Below are positions 1 through 9,717 of a stretch of DNA of 64,000 nucleotides, one piece after another. Under the pieces are notes generated by a model, which made no database searches, was not told where the DNA came from, and was given only the letters and a program-made list of their open reading frames with translations. Numbering within the stretch: position 1 is the stretch's first letter; each line of letters begins with the position of its first letter. The DNA lies in the NCBI RefSeq assembly GCF_030144325.1, contig NZ_CP126307.1:1674001-1738000 (forward strand), in the 5' to 3' direction. The DNA comes from Bosea vestrisii (lineage in GTDB: Bacteria; Pseudomonadota; Alphaproteobacteria; Rhizobiales; Beijerinckiaceae). Position numbers and translations under genes: made by a program.

Positions 1-79
1 TTGTCCACCAGCATCGCCTCCCGCGCACCCCGACACGCGCATCTCTTGCGGGTTTCATCGTTCGGTGCAGGACACTCTT

Positions 80-101
80 AAGGTTACAGGCCGATAACCT
101 T
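80..101. promoter_or_regulatory. 7-bp inverted repeat upstream of the EamA-like gene
   Basis: Arms AAGGTTA (80-86) and TAACCTT (95-101) are perfect inverted repeats around an 8-nt spacer, about 75 bp before the first gene. It is followed by no T-tract, so an operator fits better than a terminator. No regulator for it can be named from this window. Confidence 0.3.
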
Positions 102-174
102 CTGTAGCGTAAGGCATTTGAAGTAGTTTTCGCGCAATCCAAGGCTGTATCTGCCACGCGGAATTCCAGCGCCG

Positions 175-543
175 ATGAACGCCTACCTGCCGTTGATTCT
201 GTTCACGGTGCTGACCAACGCAGCGGCGCAACTGATGCTGAAACGCGGCATGGGCGGGGTCGGGGCGCTCGACGTCGGCAATGACGGACTGATTCCCACC
301 GTCTTCCGCGTCGTCTTCAACCCCTTCGTCTTCGCCGGATTGTGCACCTTCGTGGTCAGCATGGCCTCGCATCTGATCGTGCTATCGAAGGTGCAGATCA
401 GCTACGCCTATCCGTTTTTGAGCCTCGCCTATGTCGTGGTGGCCGTCTACGCCTACTTCGTCTTCCAGGAAGATCTGAGCCCGGCTCGCATCGCCGGCAT
501 CGGCTTCATCGTCCTGGGCACCATTTTCATCGCACAGAGCTGA
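175..543 (+). CDS. EamA/SMR-type small membrane transporter (ArnE/ArnF-like)
   Basis: This 122-residue protein is almost wholly hydrophobic, with four predicted membrane helices (about 4-20, 45-65, 70-90 and 100-120), the size and layout of small multidrug resistance/EamA half-transporters. The N-terminal stretch with QLMLKRGM resembles ArnE/ArnF-like subunits that flip undecaprenyl-phosphate-aminosugars, and family members often sit with polyprenyl-sugar genes. Here it precedes an epimerase and an aminotransferase on the same strand, and a UbiA prenyltransferase and DprE1-like oxidase lie 4 kb away, so export or flipping of a lipid-linked sugar is a reasonable inference. A drug-efflux SMR role is the main alternative; substrate is unknown. 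Confidence 0.72.
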   Translation: MNAYLPLILFTVLTNAAAQLMLKRGMGGVGALDVGNDGLIPTVFRVVFNPFVFAGLCTFVVSMASHLIVLSKVQISYAYPFLSLAYVVVAVYAYFVFQEDLSPARIAGIGFIVLGTIFIAQS

Positions 544-666
544 GGGACGTCATGGACCTGTTCGCCCGCTTCATTCTCCGTCTCGGCACCCTCTTCGCTC
601 CGGCGCAGCCTGCAGCTGAAGCCGATCCCGGTCCCGGCGCGCCGCCCCGACCAGCGACGCTGATCC

Positions 667-1669
667 ATGAAGCACATCATCATCGGCGGCGATGGCTTCG
701 TCGGCTCGCATCTGGCAGCGGATCTCGCGGCCATGGGCGAGGACGTTCTCGTCTGCGACATCCAGCAGAGCGCCCATCCGCACTACGGCAAGGTGCCGTT
801 CCAGCGCATCGACGTGACCGATCCAGCGAGCGTCGAGGCGATCGCGCTGACGCCCGATGATCTCGTCTACAACCTCTCGGCCAAAATGCTGTCGCCGATC
901 GTGACCCGGAAGGAGCGCCACGACTTCTTCTGGCCGGTGAACTATCACGGCACGCAGAACATCCTGTCCTGGATGGAGAAGGGCAGCGCCAATCGGCTCG
1001 TCCACTTCACCACCGACATGATCTACGGCCATTCGGTCACCGTCCCGCAGGACGAGACCCATCCGGCAAAGCCACTCGGCGAATACGGCGAGAGCAAGCT
1101 CGCGACCGAGGCGCTCTGCCAGAGCTACCGCGACAAGGGTTTCCGCATCCCGATCTTCCGGCCGCGCCTGATCATCGGGCCAGGGCGGCTCGGCATCCTG
1201 GTCAAGCTCTTCCGCCTGATCGACATGAACCTGCCGGTGCCGATGATCGGCTCAGGGAACAACCCCTACCAGTTCATCTCGGTCTTCGACTGCGCCAGCG
1301 CCTGCATTGCCGCCTGGAAGGCCGATTTCCCCAACAGCGCCTATAATCTCGGCTCGGACGACCCGCCGCAGGTGAAGAAGCTGCTCGGCGACCTGATCCG
1401 CCATGCCGGCTCGAAGTCGATCCTGCTGCCGACGCCGGCCTCGCTGGTCAAGCTGACGCTGAACGGTCTCGACGCGATCAACCTGCCGATCATGGACCCC
1501 GAGCAGTACATGATCGCCGACGAGATCTGCATCCTCGACACCTCAAGGCAAAGCGCGAGCTCGGCTGGGCGCCGCAACATCGCGACGAGGACATGCTGCT
1601 GGCGGCCTATACGGAATACCGCAAGGCCAAGGACGCGCTGAAGACGCACGAACAGAGAAGGAAGGCCGC

Positions 1670-1673
<4 letters not shown>
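667..1673 (+). CDS. NAD-dependent epimerase/dehydratase (extended SDR) with C-terminal frameshift
   Basis: The N terminus has the Rossmann motif GGDGFVGSHL (residues 7-16) and the catalytic pair Y140-x3-K144 (YGESK) with an upstream FTTDMIYG strand, all typical of sugar-nucleotide epimerases/dehydratases. As read, the frame ends at 1641 with an Arg/Ser-rich, non-family tail. From 1545 the +1 neighbouring frame restores a typical end (KAKRELGWAP, then an alpha-helical tail) and stops at 1671-1673, giving the usual ATGA overlap with the aminotransferase start at 1670. One base appears to be missing near 1543-1547 (CCTCAAGG where CCTCGAAGG would be expected). It could be a sequencing error, a real mutation losing about 40 residues, or a programmed slip. 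Substrate is unknown; the context suggests a nucleotide or lipid-linked sugar. Confidence 0.8.
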
Positions 1674-3118
<1,445 letters not shown>

Positions 3119-3143
3119 GCCCGGTTGATTACCTCACTTGCCC

Positions 3144-3170
3144 AAAGGGCGGGCTCGTGCCGGCCCTTTT
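3144..3170 (+). terminator. Rho-independent terminator after the aminotransferase
   Basis: An 11-bp stem with one internal mismatch (AAAGGGCGGGC with GCCGGCCCTTT), a TCGT loop and a short T-run ends 52 bases after the aminotransferase stop codon. It would end the transporter-epimerase-aminotransferase transcript. Confidence 0.7.
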
Positions 3171-3453
3171 GCGTTGGGCCGAAGCTCCAGCCAGCCTTGA
3201 CAGCAAGGCCCAAGCCCCCAAGTCTATGGGTATGACGACGAAGCGCAGCAGCCTCATATTCCGGGTCGCCCCGATCGCGGAATTCTAGCCCCGGACTCGG
3301 CCCGAGCGCGCCCCGAGTCCAGGGGCGCCACCGATGCTGTCCTTTCCTGGTGCAGCATGGCCTCCAAGGCGTCTCTCCCCAAAAGAACCTCCCGAACTTG
3401 CCGGTCGCGCTCTGGCGCCGCCGTTGTGCGCGTCATCGCAGGATACGAAACCC
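3171..3453. other. Intergenic stretch before rnk with no recognisable gene
   Basis: Together with the terminator this makes a gap of about 335 bases between genes. Open frames here have no family-like sequence and run into rnk without a better start. It presumably holds the rnk promoter, but I see no clear -35/-10 pair or operator. Confidence 0.5.
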
Positions 3454-3873
3454 ATGACCCAGTCGACCCAGAAGACCCATCGCAAGCCGAAGATCATCGT
3501 CGGCGAGATCGACCATGAGCGCCTGACCGGCCTCGCCACCACGGCCCTCGAGCGCGTGCCCGAGGTCGCCGAGGAACTGCTCGCAGAGATGGACCGTGCC
3601 AAGGTCGTCGCGCCGGGTAAGCTGCCGGCCGACGTCGTGCGCATGGGCTCCTTCGTCACCTTCGATTCCGACAGCGCCCAGCATCGCCGCGTCCAGCTCG
3701 TCTATCCCGGCGAGGCCGACATCGAGCAGGGCCGCATCTCGGTGCTGACCCCGATCGGCGCGGCACTGATCGGCCTCGCCGCCGGTCAGTCGATCGCCTG
3801 GACCGCCCGCGACGGCAAGAAGCACGTGCTGACGGTGACGGCGGTCGAGCAGGCAGCCATGGCCGCGATCTGA
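3454..3873 (+). CDS. rnk: Nucleoside diphosphate kinase regulator, GreA/GreB family
   Basis: The 139-residue protein has a short N-terminal helical region and a C-terminal GreA/GreB FKBP-like domain (VVRMGSFVTF then RRVQLVYPGEADIEQGRIS and LTPIGAALIGLAAGQ), the Rnk arrangement. Rnk binds RNA polymerase near the secondary channel and in gammaproteobacteria affects nucleoside diphosphate kinase levels. The start ATG at 3454 follows a long in-frame extension with no protein-like sequence, and the remaining length matches the family (about 135 residues). It stands alone between the aminotransferase terminator and a toxin-antitoxin pair. Family assignment is solid; a physiological role in this organism is only inferred. 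Confidence 0.87.
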   Translation: MTQSTQKTHRKPKIIVGEIDHERLTGLATTALERVPEVAEELLAEMDRAKVVAPGKLPADVVRMGSFVTFDSDSAQHRRVQLVYPGEADIEQGRISVLTPIGAALIGLAAGQSIAWTARDGKKHVLTVTAVEQAAMAAI

Positions 3874-3942
3874 CTCTCTTCTTTCATTGATATCGACTAT
3901 TGAATGGTCCACATTGGCGACCGTATCGGAGGTCGCCCCGCC

Positions 3943-4200
3943 ATGCGCATATCCGTCAGCGACGCTAAAGCTCAGCTCACCGAATTGGTTCGCCGGGCAG
4001 AAGCGGGCGAAGCCGTCGTTCTCACCCGGCACGGCCAAGAAGCCGTGCGTCTGGTTCCAGTACAGCGCATTGTCGGAAGAGTGGAGCGCCGCACACTGAT
4101 GGAGCGCGTACGGCTTTCGGGAGCGGCGAAAGCTCTGACCGGGCCGGACGCGGCGCGCAGTCAGGACTTCCTCTACGACGATGACGGCATGCCGCGATGA
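3943..4200 (+). CDS. Phd/YefM-type antitoxin
   Basis: The 85-residue protein starts MRISVSDAKAQLTELVRRAE and continues GEAVVLTRHGQEAVRLVP, the Phd/YefM (prevent-host-death) antitoxin fold that binds its own operator and neutralises the toxin with its C-terminal tail. The start at 3943 is preceded by GGAGG at 3928-3932. An upstream in-frame GTG or ATG is less likely because the family begins at this motif. Its last four bases overlap the start of the PIN-domain toxin (ATGA), the usual arrangement for a coupled type II module. Such operons are normally autorepressed by the antitoxin and toxin-antitoxin complex. Confidence 0.88.
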   Translation: MRISVSDAKAQLTELVRRAEAGEAVVLTRHGQEAVRLVPVQRIVGRVERRTLMERVRLSGAAKALTGPDAARSQDFLYDDDGMPR

Positions 4201-4595
4201 TCGTCGTCGACACCTCGGCACTGATGGCGATCGTGCTCGACGAGCCGGAAGCAAAGCGTTGCATGACCGCGCTCGCAGAGGAGCCAAATCTCTCGATCTC
4301 GGCGGTGACCATTGCCGAGGCGCTGATCGTGGCGGAGCGGCGCGGCGTGCAGGCCGAGATGACGGACTTGCTTGGCGGTCTCGGCTTCGCGGTCGAGACG
4401 GCTGATCTTTCAACCGCGCACGGCGTCGCCGATGCCTATCGCGCCTGGGGCAAGGGTGTCGCTCCAGCCGGGCTCAACTTCGGCGACTGCTTCTCCTACC
4501 AACTGGCGCGGCAGCATGATTGCCCATTGCTCTTCGTCGGGGACGACTTTACCCGCACGGACATCGTCGTGGCTGGCAAGGCCGGGCCAGGCTGA
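4197..4595 (+). CDS. vapC: VapC-type PIN-domain toxin (ribonuclease)
   Basis: This 132-residue PIN-domain protein begins MIVVDTSALMAIVLDEPEA and contains the expected acidic metal ligands: D5, E41 (in SAVTIAEALIVAERRG), D97 (in LNFGDCFSYQLA) and D116/D117 (in LLFVGDDFTRTD). VapC toxins cleave RNA, often tRNA, when the antitoxin is degraded. It is coupled to the Phd/YefM antitoxin by a 4-base overlap and ends one base before the convergent stop of the DprE1-like oxidase. Nothing looks truncated, so the module is probably active. Confidence 0.9.
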   Translation: MIVVDTSALMAIVLDEPEAKRCMTALAEEPNLSISAVTIAEALIVAERRGVQAEMTDLLGGLGFAVETADLSTAHGVADAYRAWGKGVAPAGLNFGDCFSYQLARQHDCPLLFVGDDFTRTDIVVAGKAGPG

Positions 4596-4596
4596 G

Positions 4597-5907
4597 CTAA
4601 ACGCCCGTCACCCGCCGCCAGAAGCTCGAGGAAAAGCCAGGATCGATATGGCGCGCGAAGTCGCGCCAGTGCGGGAACGAGGCCTCGAAGGTCGCAGCCG
4701 ACATGTGCGCGTCCTTGTAGGGATTGACCCGTCCGCCGGCTTCGATCGCGATGCGGTCGAGCGCATCCAGTAGTCTGAGGGTGCGCTCGCCGCGATGCGG
4801 GAAATCGAGCGTCAGTGTCGCGCCGGGTATCGGGAAAGACATCATCCCCGGCGAGGGCCCGTCGCCGAACAGCTTCAGCACGGTGAGGAACGAGCTCTCG
4901 CCGGCCCTCAGTGTCAGGCGCAGCATCTCCTCGACCGCCTCGCGCGCATTCGCTATCGGCACGGCGCACTGGAACTGGCGCAGGCCCCTGGGCCCATAGG
5001 CGCGGTTCCAGTCGCGGATGCGGTCAAGCGGATAGAAGAACGGGTGATAGGCGATGCGCCGCGGCTCCGGCGTCCGCGGCTGGGCGGCGCGATAGAGCGC
5101 GTTGAAGGCGCGCAAGCTCAGCCGATTGATCAGCGGGAATGGCGGCGTCAGCGGAAACGGCAGGGTTGGCCCGGCCTTCGCCGGCGGGACGTCGGAGGCT
5201 GGTGCATGGTTGGCACGGAAGAATACGCCCCGCCCGAACTGTCGACCACCGGCAAGTGAATCGACCCAGGCGACGGTGTAGTCATGCGTCGCGTCGGACG
5301 CAGCGGCGATGGCGAAGAAGCCGTCGAGCCCGTCGAACCGAATCACCTCCTGCAGCATCTCGGCGGAATCGACCGGCATCAATTGCAGCTCGATCCGCGT
5401 GATCAGCCCGGTCAGCCCCATCCCGCCGATCGTCGCCGCGAAGAGCTCGGCATTCTGAATCGGCGAGCACGTCAGGACCGAGCCGTCCGATCTCGCCAGC
5501 TCGAAACTGCGCACATGCCGCCCGAAGGTCCCCGCGCGGTGATGGTTCTTGCCGTGGACATCGTTGGCGAGCGCCCCGGCGATGGTGACGAGGCTGGTAC
5601 CGGGCGACACCGGGGGAAACCAGCCAGCCGGCACACAGAGCTTCAGCACCTCGTCGAGCAGCACCCCGGCCTCGCAGACCATGATCCCGGTCCCGGCGTC
5701 GAAGGAGAGAATCCGGCCGAGCCGGCGCGCCGCGATCAGGCCGCCGCCATCGTTCAGGCAGGAATCGCCATAGGAGCGGCCATTGCCGTAGGCCAGCACC
5801 GGTTCGCTGCCCCGGAGCCCCACGAGCCAGTCATCCGGTTCGATCAGCGTGGAATCCCTGGCTTCCAGCCCGCCCCATGAGCGCAACACGGCGCGCTCCT
5901 TGCTCAC
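4597..5907 (-). CDS. FAD-linked oxidase, DprE1-like (polyprenylphosphoryl-ribose oxidase type)
   Basis: The protein has 436 residues from a GTG at 5907 that overlaps the UbiA stop as GTGA; the longer open frame upstream is only the shadow of the UbiA gene. It has the PCMH/VAO FAD-binding features AYGNGRSYGDSCLN, PVSPGTSLVTIAGALAND, VHGKNHHRAGTFGRHV and GGMGLTGLI, which closely match DprE1. DprE1 oxidises the 2'-hydroxyl of decaprenylphosphoryl-ribose as the first half of epimerisation to arabinose, and rhizobial NoeO belongs to the same group. Coupling to a UbiA transferase supports a role on a polyprenyl-phosphate pentose. The partner reductase (DprE2/NoeP type) is not beside it; the epimerase at 667 is a different SDR class. 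Confidence 0.85.
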   Translation of the reverse strand: MSKERAVLRSWGGLEARDSTLIEPDDWLVGLRGSEPVLAYGNGRSYGDSCLNDGGGLIAARRLGRILSFDAGTGIMVCEAGVLLDEVLKLCVPAGWFPPVSPGTSLVTIAGALANDVHGKNHHRAGTFGRHVRSFELARSDGSVLTCSPIQNAELFAATIGGMGLTGLITRIELQLMPVDSAEMLQEVIRFDGLDGFFAIAAASDATHDYTVAWVDSLAGGRQFGRGVFFRANHAPASDVPPAKAGPTLPFPLTPPFPLINRLSLRAFNALYRAAQPRTPEPRRIAYHPFFYPLDRIRDWNRAYGPRGLRQFQCAVPIANAREAVEEMLRLTLRAGESSFLTVLKLFGDGPSPGMMSFPIPGATLTLDFPHRGERTLRLLDALDRIAIEAGGRVNPYKDAHMSAATFEASFPHWRDFARHIDPGFSSSFWRRVTGV

Positions 5908-6794
5908 GGCAGCACTTTCGCTCCGAGCATGATCAAGACGACGACCGCACCCATCAGCTGGCTGCGCCAATCCCGGATCATGAACATCAGAGGATCGTCC
6001 GGCATGTTGCCGCGCCGCGCCAGGAACCACATGCGCGCGATCTGATAGAGGATGATCGGGCAGACCAACCAGATCATCTCGGGATGACGGTAGAGCTGCT
6101 TGACCGCGGCGCTGTCGACATAGAGTGCCATGATCAGCGCGCAGGTGCAGCCCGAGGCCATGCCGAGTTGCGACAGCGCCTCGATGTCCTCGGCCTGGTA
6201 GCCGCGGCCCGCTTTCTTCAGCCCGGACTGGTCCTGGGTGATGCGCAGCTCGGCATAGCGCTTCATCAGCGCCAGACTCAGGAACAGGAACATCGAGAAG
6301 GCGAGCAGCCAGGACGAGATCGGGATCGCCGCCGCCGCATTGCCGGCGATGATGCGAACCGTGTGCAAAGCGGCGAGGCCGAGCACATCGACCAGGAGCT
6401 TGCGCTTCAGCACGAAGAGATAGGCGAGCGCCAGAACGAGATAGGCGCCCCAGGCCATCAGGTAGAGATCCGGCCGCGGCAGCAGCGCCGTCAGGGCGAC
6501 CGAGGCGATCAGCAGGCCCGGGACCATCCCATAGGCCTGGCCCTTGGTGATCTCGCCGGCCGCGAGCGGGCGCTTGCACTTGGTCGGGTGACGGCGGTCG
6601 GCCTCGACGTCGATGATGTCGTTGAGGAGGTAGATCGACGACGCCATCAGCGAGAAGGAAACGAAGGCGACGAGGCCGTAGAGCAGCGCCTTCGAGGCGA
6701 AGACATCATGGTTGAGCAGGATCGGCACGAAGACGAGGCCGTTCTTCGCCCAATGATGCGGCCGCATCGCCCGAAGCATCGCCGGTAGAGCCAT
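5904..6794 (-). CDS. UbiA-family polyprenyl-phosphate phosphoribosyltransferase-like protein
   Basis: A 296-residue integral membrane protein with about eight to nine helices and the UbiA Asp-rich motif NDIIDVEADRRHPTKCKRPL, preceded by AMRPHHWAKNGLVF, a sequence typical of the decaprenyl-phosphate phosphoribosyltransferase (DppR synthase, Rv3806c) branch rather than quinone or heme prenyltransferases. It would move phosphoribose from PRPP to a polyprenyl phosphate at the inner membrane. I chose the ATG at 6794 (with GGGG just upstream) because homology begins there; the frame stays open to 6941. Its stop overlaps the DprE1-like GTG, so the two are co-translated. No phosphatase gene is seen next to it. 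Confidence 0.82.
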   Translation of the reverse strand: MALPAMLRAMRPHHWAKNGLVFVPILLNHDVFASKALLYGLVAFVSFSLMASSIYLLNDIIDVEADRRHPTKCKRPLAAGEITKGQAYGMVPGLLIASVALTALLPRPDLYLMAWGAYLVLALAYLFVLKRKLLVDVLGLAALHTVRIIAGNAAAAIPISSWLLAFSMFLFLSLALMKRYAELRITQDQSGLKKAGRGYQAEDIEALSQLGMASGCTCALIMALYVDSAAVKQLYRHPEMIWLVCPIILYQIARMWFLARRGNMPDDPLMFMIRDWRSQLMGAVVVLIMLGAKVLP

Positions 6795-6965
6795 CGTCCC
6801 CGCTTCGCCGCCTGCCCAACACATGACACCGCCCGGTTCGGATTCTTCCGAACCGCCCGCGCTCATCACGTGCATTGATGCGATGGGAATCCTAATTCCG
6901 GGTGGACCGGCGGGCTCAGTGGACCCGTCTTCTCGGATCATCCTTAATTTTCAAATGCCCCGGTC

Positions 6966-8012
6966 TCAGCCGGCCACCATGACCCGCATGGTGCCGGCCT
7001 GCGGCTCGGCCCAGCGCAGTTCCCCCTGCCGCAGCATCGCGTTCACATGCGCAAACACCTCGCTGAAGGCAAAGGAGAGCTGGTGCGGGTCGAGCGGCCG
7101 GGTGAACATCACCGGCACCAGTTCGGCGACCGAATGCGCCCCCTTGGCGACCGCATCGGAGATCAGCCGGCAGCGTTCGCCATGATGGGCGGCGAGCGCG
7201 GCGCAGCGCTCTGCGAGGCCGTAGAACGGCAGTTGATGGCCGGGCAGGACCAGCGTCCCCGGCGGGATCGCCTGCGGCAGGGCGCTCAGCGAGCGCAGAT
7301 AGAGGCCGAGCGGATCGCCCTCGGGATCGACTGCCCAGACACTGATGTTGGGCGTGATCTTGGCCAGCACCTGGTCCGCCGCCAGGAAGACGTTCGCCTC
7401 CGGGCAGTGGAACATCAGCTGCTCCGGCGCATGGCCGTCGCCCGCCAGCACGAAGAAATCGCGGCCGCCAATGCGCAGCACATCGCCGGCGACGACGCGG
7501 GTGAAGGTCGGCGGCAGCGGGGTGACTTGGCGGAGATAGCCATGGCCAAGCGTCGAGACGACCGAAGTCACCTCGGCAGAGAGACCGTGGCGCAGGTAGA
7601 AATCCTTGTAGACCGGCGCCTCCGCCGCCCCCGGGCTGAGCGAGATGTTGAGGCAGCCGAGATAGCTCGTCTGGCTGGTCAAGAGCGGCGTGCCGAAGCG
7701 CTCGTGCAGCCAGCCGGCAAGCCCGATATGGTCGGGATGGAAATGCGTGACGAAGAGCCGGGTCAGCCGCTTGCCGGCGAGAGCGCCCGCGGTCAGCGCG
7801 AGCCATGCCTGCTTGGTCGCTTCGTCGCCGATGCCGGTGTCGATCACCGCGAAGCCGTCGCCGTCCTCGATCAGGTAGATGTTGACGTGGTCTAGCCGAA
7901 ACGGCAGCGCGATCCTCGCCCAGAAGATGCCCGGCGCGACCTCGATCAGCTGGCCGGGCGCCGGCGGCTCGGGAAAGGGAAAGATCAGGCCGTGCGGATC
8001 GGGAGCGTGCAA
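6966..8012 (-). CDS. MBL-fold metallo-hydrolase
   Basis: The 348-residue protein has the metallo-beta-lactamase signature THFHPDHIG with ligands H90, H92, D94 and H95, later AGDGHAPEQL, ADQVL (bridging Asp) and LPGHQLPF. The 'DHVNIYLIEDGDGFAVIDTG' start is typical of glyoxalase II-like and lactonase-like hydrolases. Substrate cannot be read from sequence; thioesters, lactones and esters are all possible. It is divergent from xerC with about 95 bp between them, and lies 171 bp upstream of the UbiA gene on the same strand but probably not in its operon. No signal peptide, so it is cytoplasmic. Confidence 0.85.
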   Translation of the reverse strand: MHAPDPHGLIFPFPEPPAPGQLIEVAPGIFWARIALPFRLDHVNIYLIEDGDGFAVIDTGIGDEATKQAWLALTAGALAGKRLTRLFVTHFHPDHIGLAGWLHERFGTPLLTSQTSYLGCLNISLSPGAAEAPVYKDFYLRHGLSAEVTSVVSTLGHGYLRQVTPLPPTFTRVVAGDVLRIGGRDFFVLAGDGHAPEQLMFHCPEANVFLAADQVLAKITPNISVWAVDPEGDPLGLYLRSLSALPQAIPPGTLVLPGHQLPFYGLAERCAALAAHHGERCRLISDAVAKGAHSVAELVPVMFTRPLDPHQLSFAFSEVFAHVNAMLRQGELRWAEPQAGTMRVMVAG

Positions 8013-8107
8013 CTTGGTCAGCCCTGAACAAATTTATGGGGGGTTCATAGCAGGCGGTGGTCGAGCCAGACAACGCTTGTTAAGCCTCGCGCTGCAAGAT
8101 CGGCACG

Positions 8108-9034
8108 ATGAGCGATTTCGACACCCTCCGGCGCGACTGGCTCGCCCATCTCGGCCATGAGCGCCGGCTCTCGCCGAAGACGCTCGAGGCCTATGGCCGC
8201 GACATCGCCCAGTTCGCCACCTTCCTCACCCATCATCTCGATACAGCGCCGACGCTGAAGGCTGTTGCCGCCCTGAAGCCGGCGGACCTGCGCGCCTTTC
8301 TCGGCTATCGCCGCCGCGACGGCGTCGGCAACCGCACGCTGATGCGCCAACTGGCGGCCCTGCGTTCGCTGGCTCGCTTCGGCGAGCGCAGCGGCCGGCT
8401 GACCGCCGCCGCCTTCGCCGCGACGCGCGGACCGCGACTCGGCAAGGGCCTGCCCCGCCCGCTCGATGCGAAAGCAGCCGCGGCGGTAACCAAAGCCGAC
8501 AGCCGTGCCGGTGAGGAGCGGCCCGACTGGGTGCTGGCCCGCGATGCCGCAGTACTCTCGCTGCTCTATGGCAGCGGCCTGCGCATCTTCGAAGCACTCG
8601 GCCTGAAACGCTCGCAGGCCCCGGTGAGCACCGCCGATGCGCTGACCGTGCTCGGGAAGGGCGGCAAGACCCGGATGGTGCCGGTGCTGCCCATCGTCAT
8701 CGAGGCCATCGCCACCTATCTCGCGCAATGCCCGTGGCGGCTCGCGCCCGAAGGCCCGCTCTTCGTCGGCGTCAAGGGTGGACCGCTTTCGCCGCGCATC
8801 ATCCAGCTCGCCGTCGAGGGCCTGCGTGGCTCGCTCGGGCTGCCGGGCAGCGCAACGCCGCATGCGCTGCGCCATTCCTTCGCCACGCATCTGCTCGGCC
8901 GTGGCGGTGATCTGCGTGCTATCCAGGAGCTGCTCGGCCACGCCTCGCTCTCGACGACGCAGATCTATACCCGCATCGATTCCACCCGCCTGCTCGCGGC
9001 CTATGATTCCGCCCATCCACGAGCCCGCGGATAA
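8108..9034 (+). CDS. xerC: Tyrosine recombinase XerC
   Basis: A 308-residue phage-integrase-family recombinase with an N-terminal SAM-like DNA-binding domain (about 5-100) and a catalytic domain carrying R159 (SGLRIFEALGL), K187 (GKGGKTR), H252 and R255 (PHALRHSFATHLL), H278 (LGHASLSTTQ) and Y287 (IYTRID). This is the XerC pattern; with XerD it resolves chromosome dimers at dif. There is no excisionase, att-like duplication or phage gene around it, so a housekeeping role fits better than a mobile-element integrase. It is divergent from the MBL-fold gene and precedes a DUF4337 gene. Confidence 0.92.
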   Translation: MSDFDTLRRDWLAHLGHERRLSPKTLEAYGRDIAQFATFLTHHLDTAPTLKAVAALKPADLRAFLGYRRRDGVGNRTLMRQLAALRSLARFGERSGRLTAAAFAATRGPRLGKGLPRPLDAKAAAAVTKADSRAGEERPDWVLARDAAVLSLLYGSGLRIFEALGLKRSQAPVSTADALTVLGKGGKTRMVPVLPIVIEAIATYLAQCPWRLAPEGPLFVGVKGGPLSPRIIQLAVEGLRGSLGLPGSATPHALRHSFATHLLGRGGDLRAIQELLGHASLSTTQIYTRIDSTRLLAAYDSAHPRARG

Positions 9035-9115
9035 CTCCCTTACCTTCCGTAAAATCGTCTTGATTCCGTCACCCGACCCGGCCATCACGCAGGGCCTTTC
9101 CGGGGGAATCAGTTC

Positions 9116-9697
9116 GTGGCCTCAGCTGCACCAGACGTCACCGAAGACAATCAGCCGACCAGCAAATCCAACAAGCGCATCGCCCTTTTGATCGGCGTGC
9201 TCGCGCTCTTGCTCGCCTTCTCCGAAATCGGCGGCAAGAACGCCGAGCAGGACGCGCTGTCCAAGAACATCGAAGCCTCCAATCTCTGGGCCTTCTTTCA
9301 GGCCAAGACGATCCGCGGCACGACGCTGCGTACCGCCGCCGACGCGATGGAGGTCGAGCTTGCGGGCGCCACCGATCCGGCCGTGCGCGAACGCCTGCAG
9401 AAGCGCATCGACGGCTGGAAGGCGACGATCGCCCGCTACGAATCCGAGCCCGAGACCAATGAGGGCCGCAAGGAGTTGATCGTCCGCGCCAAGGCGGCCG
9501 AGGCCAGGCGCGACATCTCCAGCGCCCGCGACGACAAATACGACATCGTCTCGGGCCTGCTGCAGATCGCCATCGTCGTCGCCTCGGCGGCGATCATCAC
9601 CGGCGTCGCCCTGCTCGCCTGGACCGGCGTCGGCCTGGGAGCACTCGGGCTTGCGCTGATGATCGTCGCCGAGGTCGCGCCGACCGCGCTGTTCTAG
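9116..9697 (+). CDS. DUF4337 membrane protein
   Basis: This 193-residue protein starts at GTG 9116 after CGGGGG. It has a membrane helix at about 20-38 (RIALLIGVLALLLAFSEIGG), a soluble helical middle, and two more helices at about 145-190. The KNAEQDALSKNIEASNLWAFFQAKTIR segment after the first helix is the hallmark of the DUF4337 family. The function is unknown; in other genomes it is a single-gene unit without a consistent partner. Here it lies between xerC and a convergent SDR gene. Confidence 0.82.
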   Translation: MASAAPDVTEDNQPTSKSNKRIALLIGVLALLLAFSEIGGKNAEQDALSKNIEASNLWAFFQAKTIRGTTLRTAADAMEVELAGATDPAVRERLQKRIDGWKATIARYESEPETNEGRKELIVRAKAAEARRDISSARDDKYDIVSGLLQIAIVVASAAIITGVALLAWTGVGLGALGLALMIVAEVAPTALF

Positions 9698-9717
9698 CCG
9701 GCGAGCGGGGCGACCGC

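Noticed and set aside
342..860. 172-residue plus-strand frame between the transporter and epimerase, including a possible short gene from ATG 552
   Set aside because: It overlaps both flanking genes out of frame and becomes His/Arg-rich; a real small gene from 552 cannot be separated from this shadow.
4597..6579. 660-residue minus-strand open frame covering the oxidase and a long upstream part
   Set aside because: The N-terminal 224 residues have no protein-like pattern and are the shadow of the UbiA gene; homology begins at the GTG at 5907.
8108..9034. Tyrosine recombinase as an integrase of a mobile element
   Set aside because: No attachment-site duplication, excisionase or phage genes nearby, and the sequence pattern is XerC.
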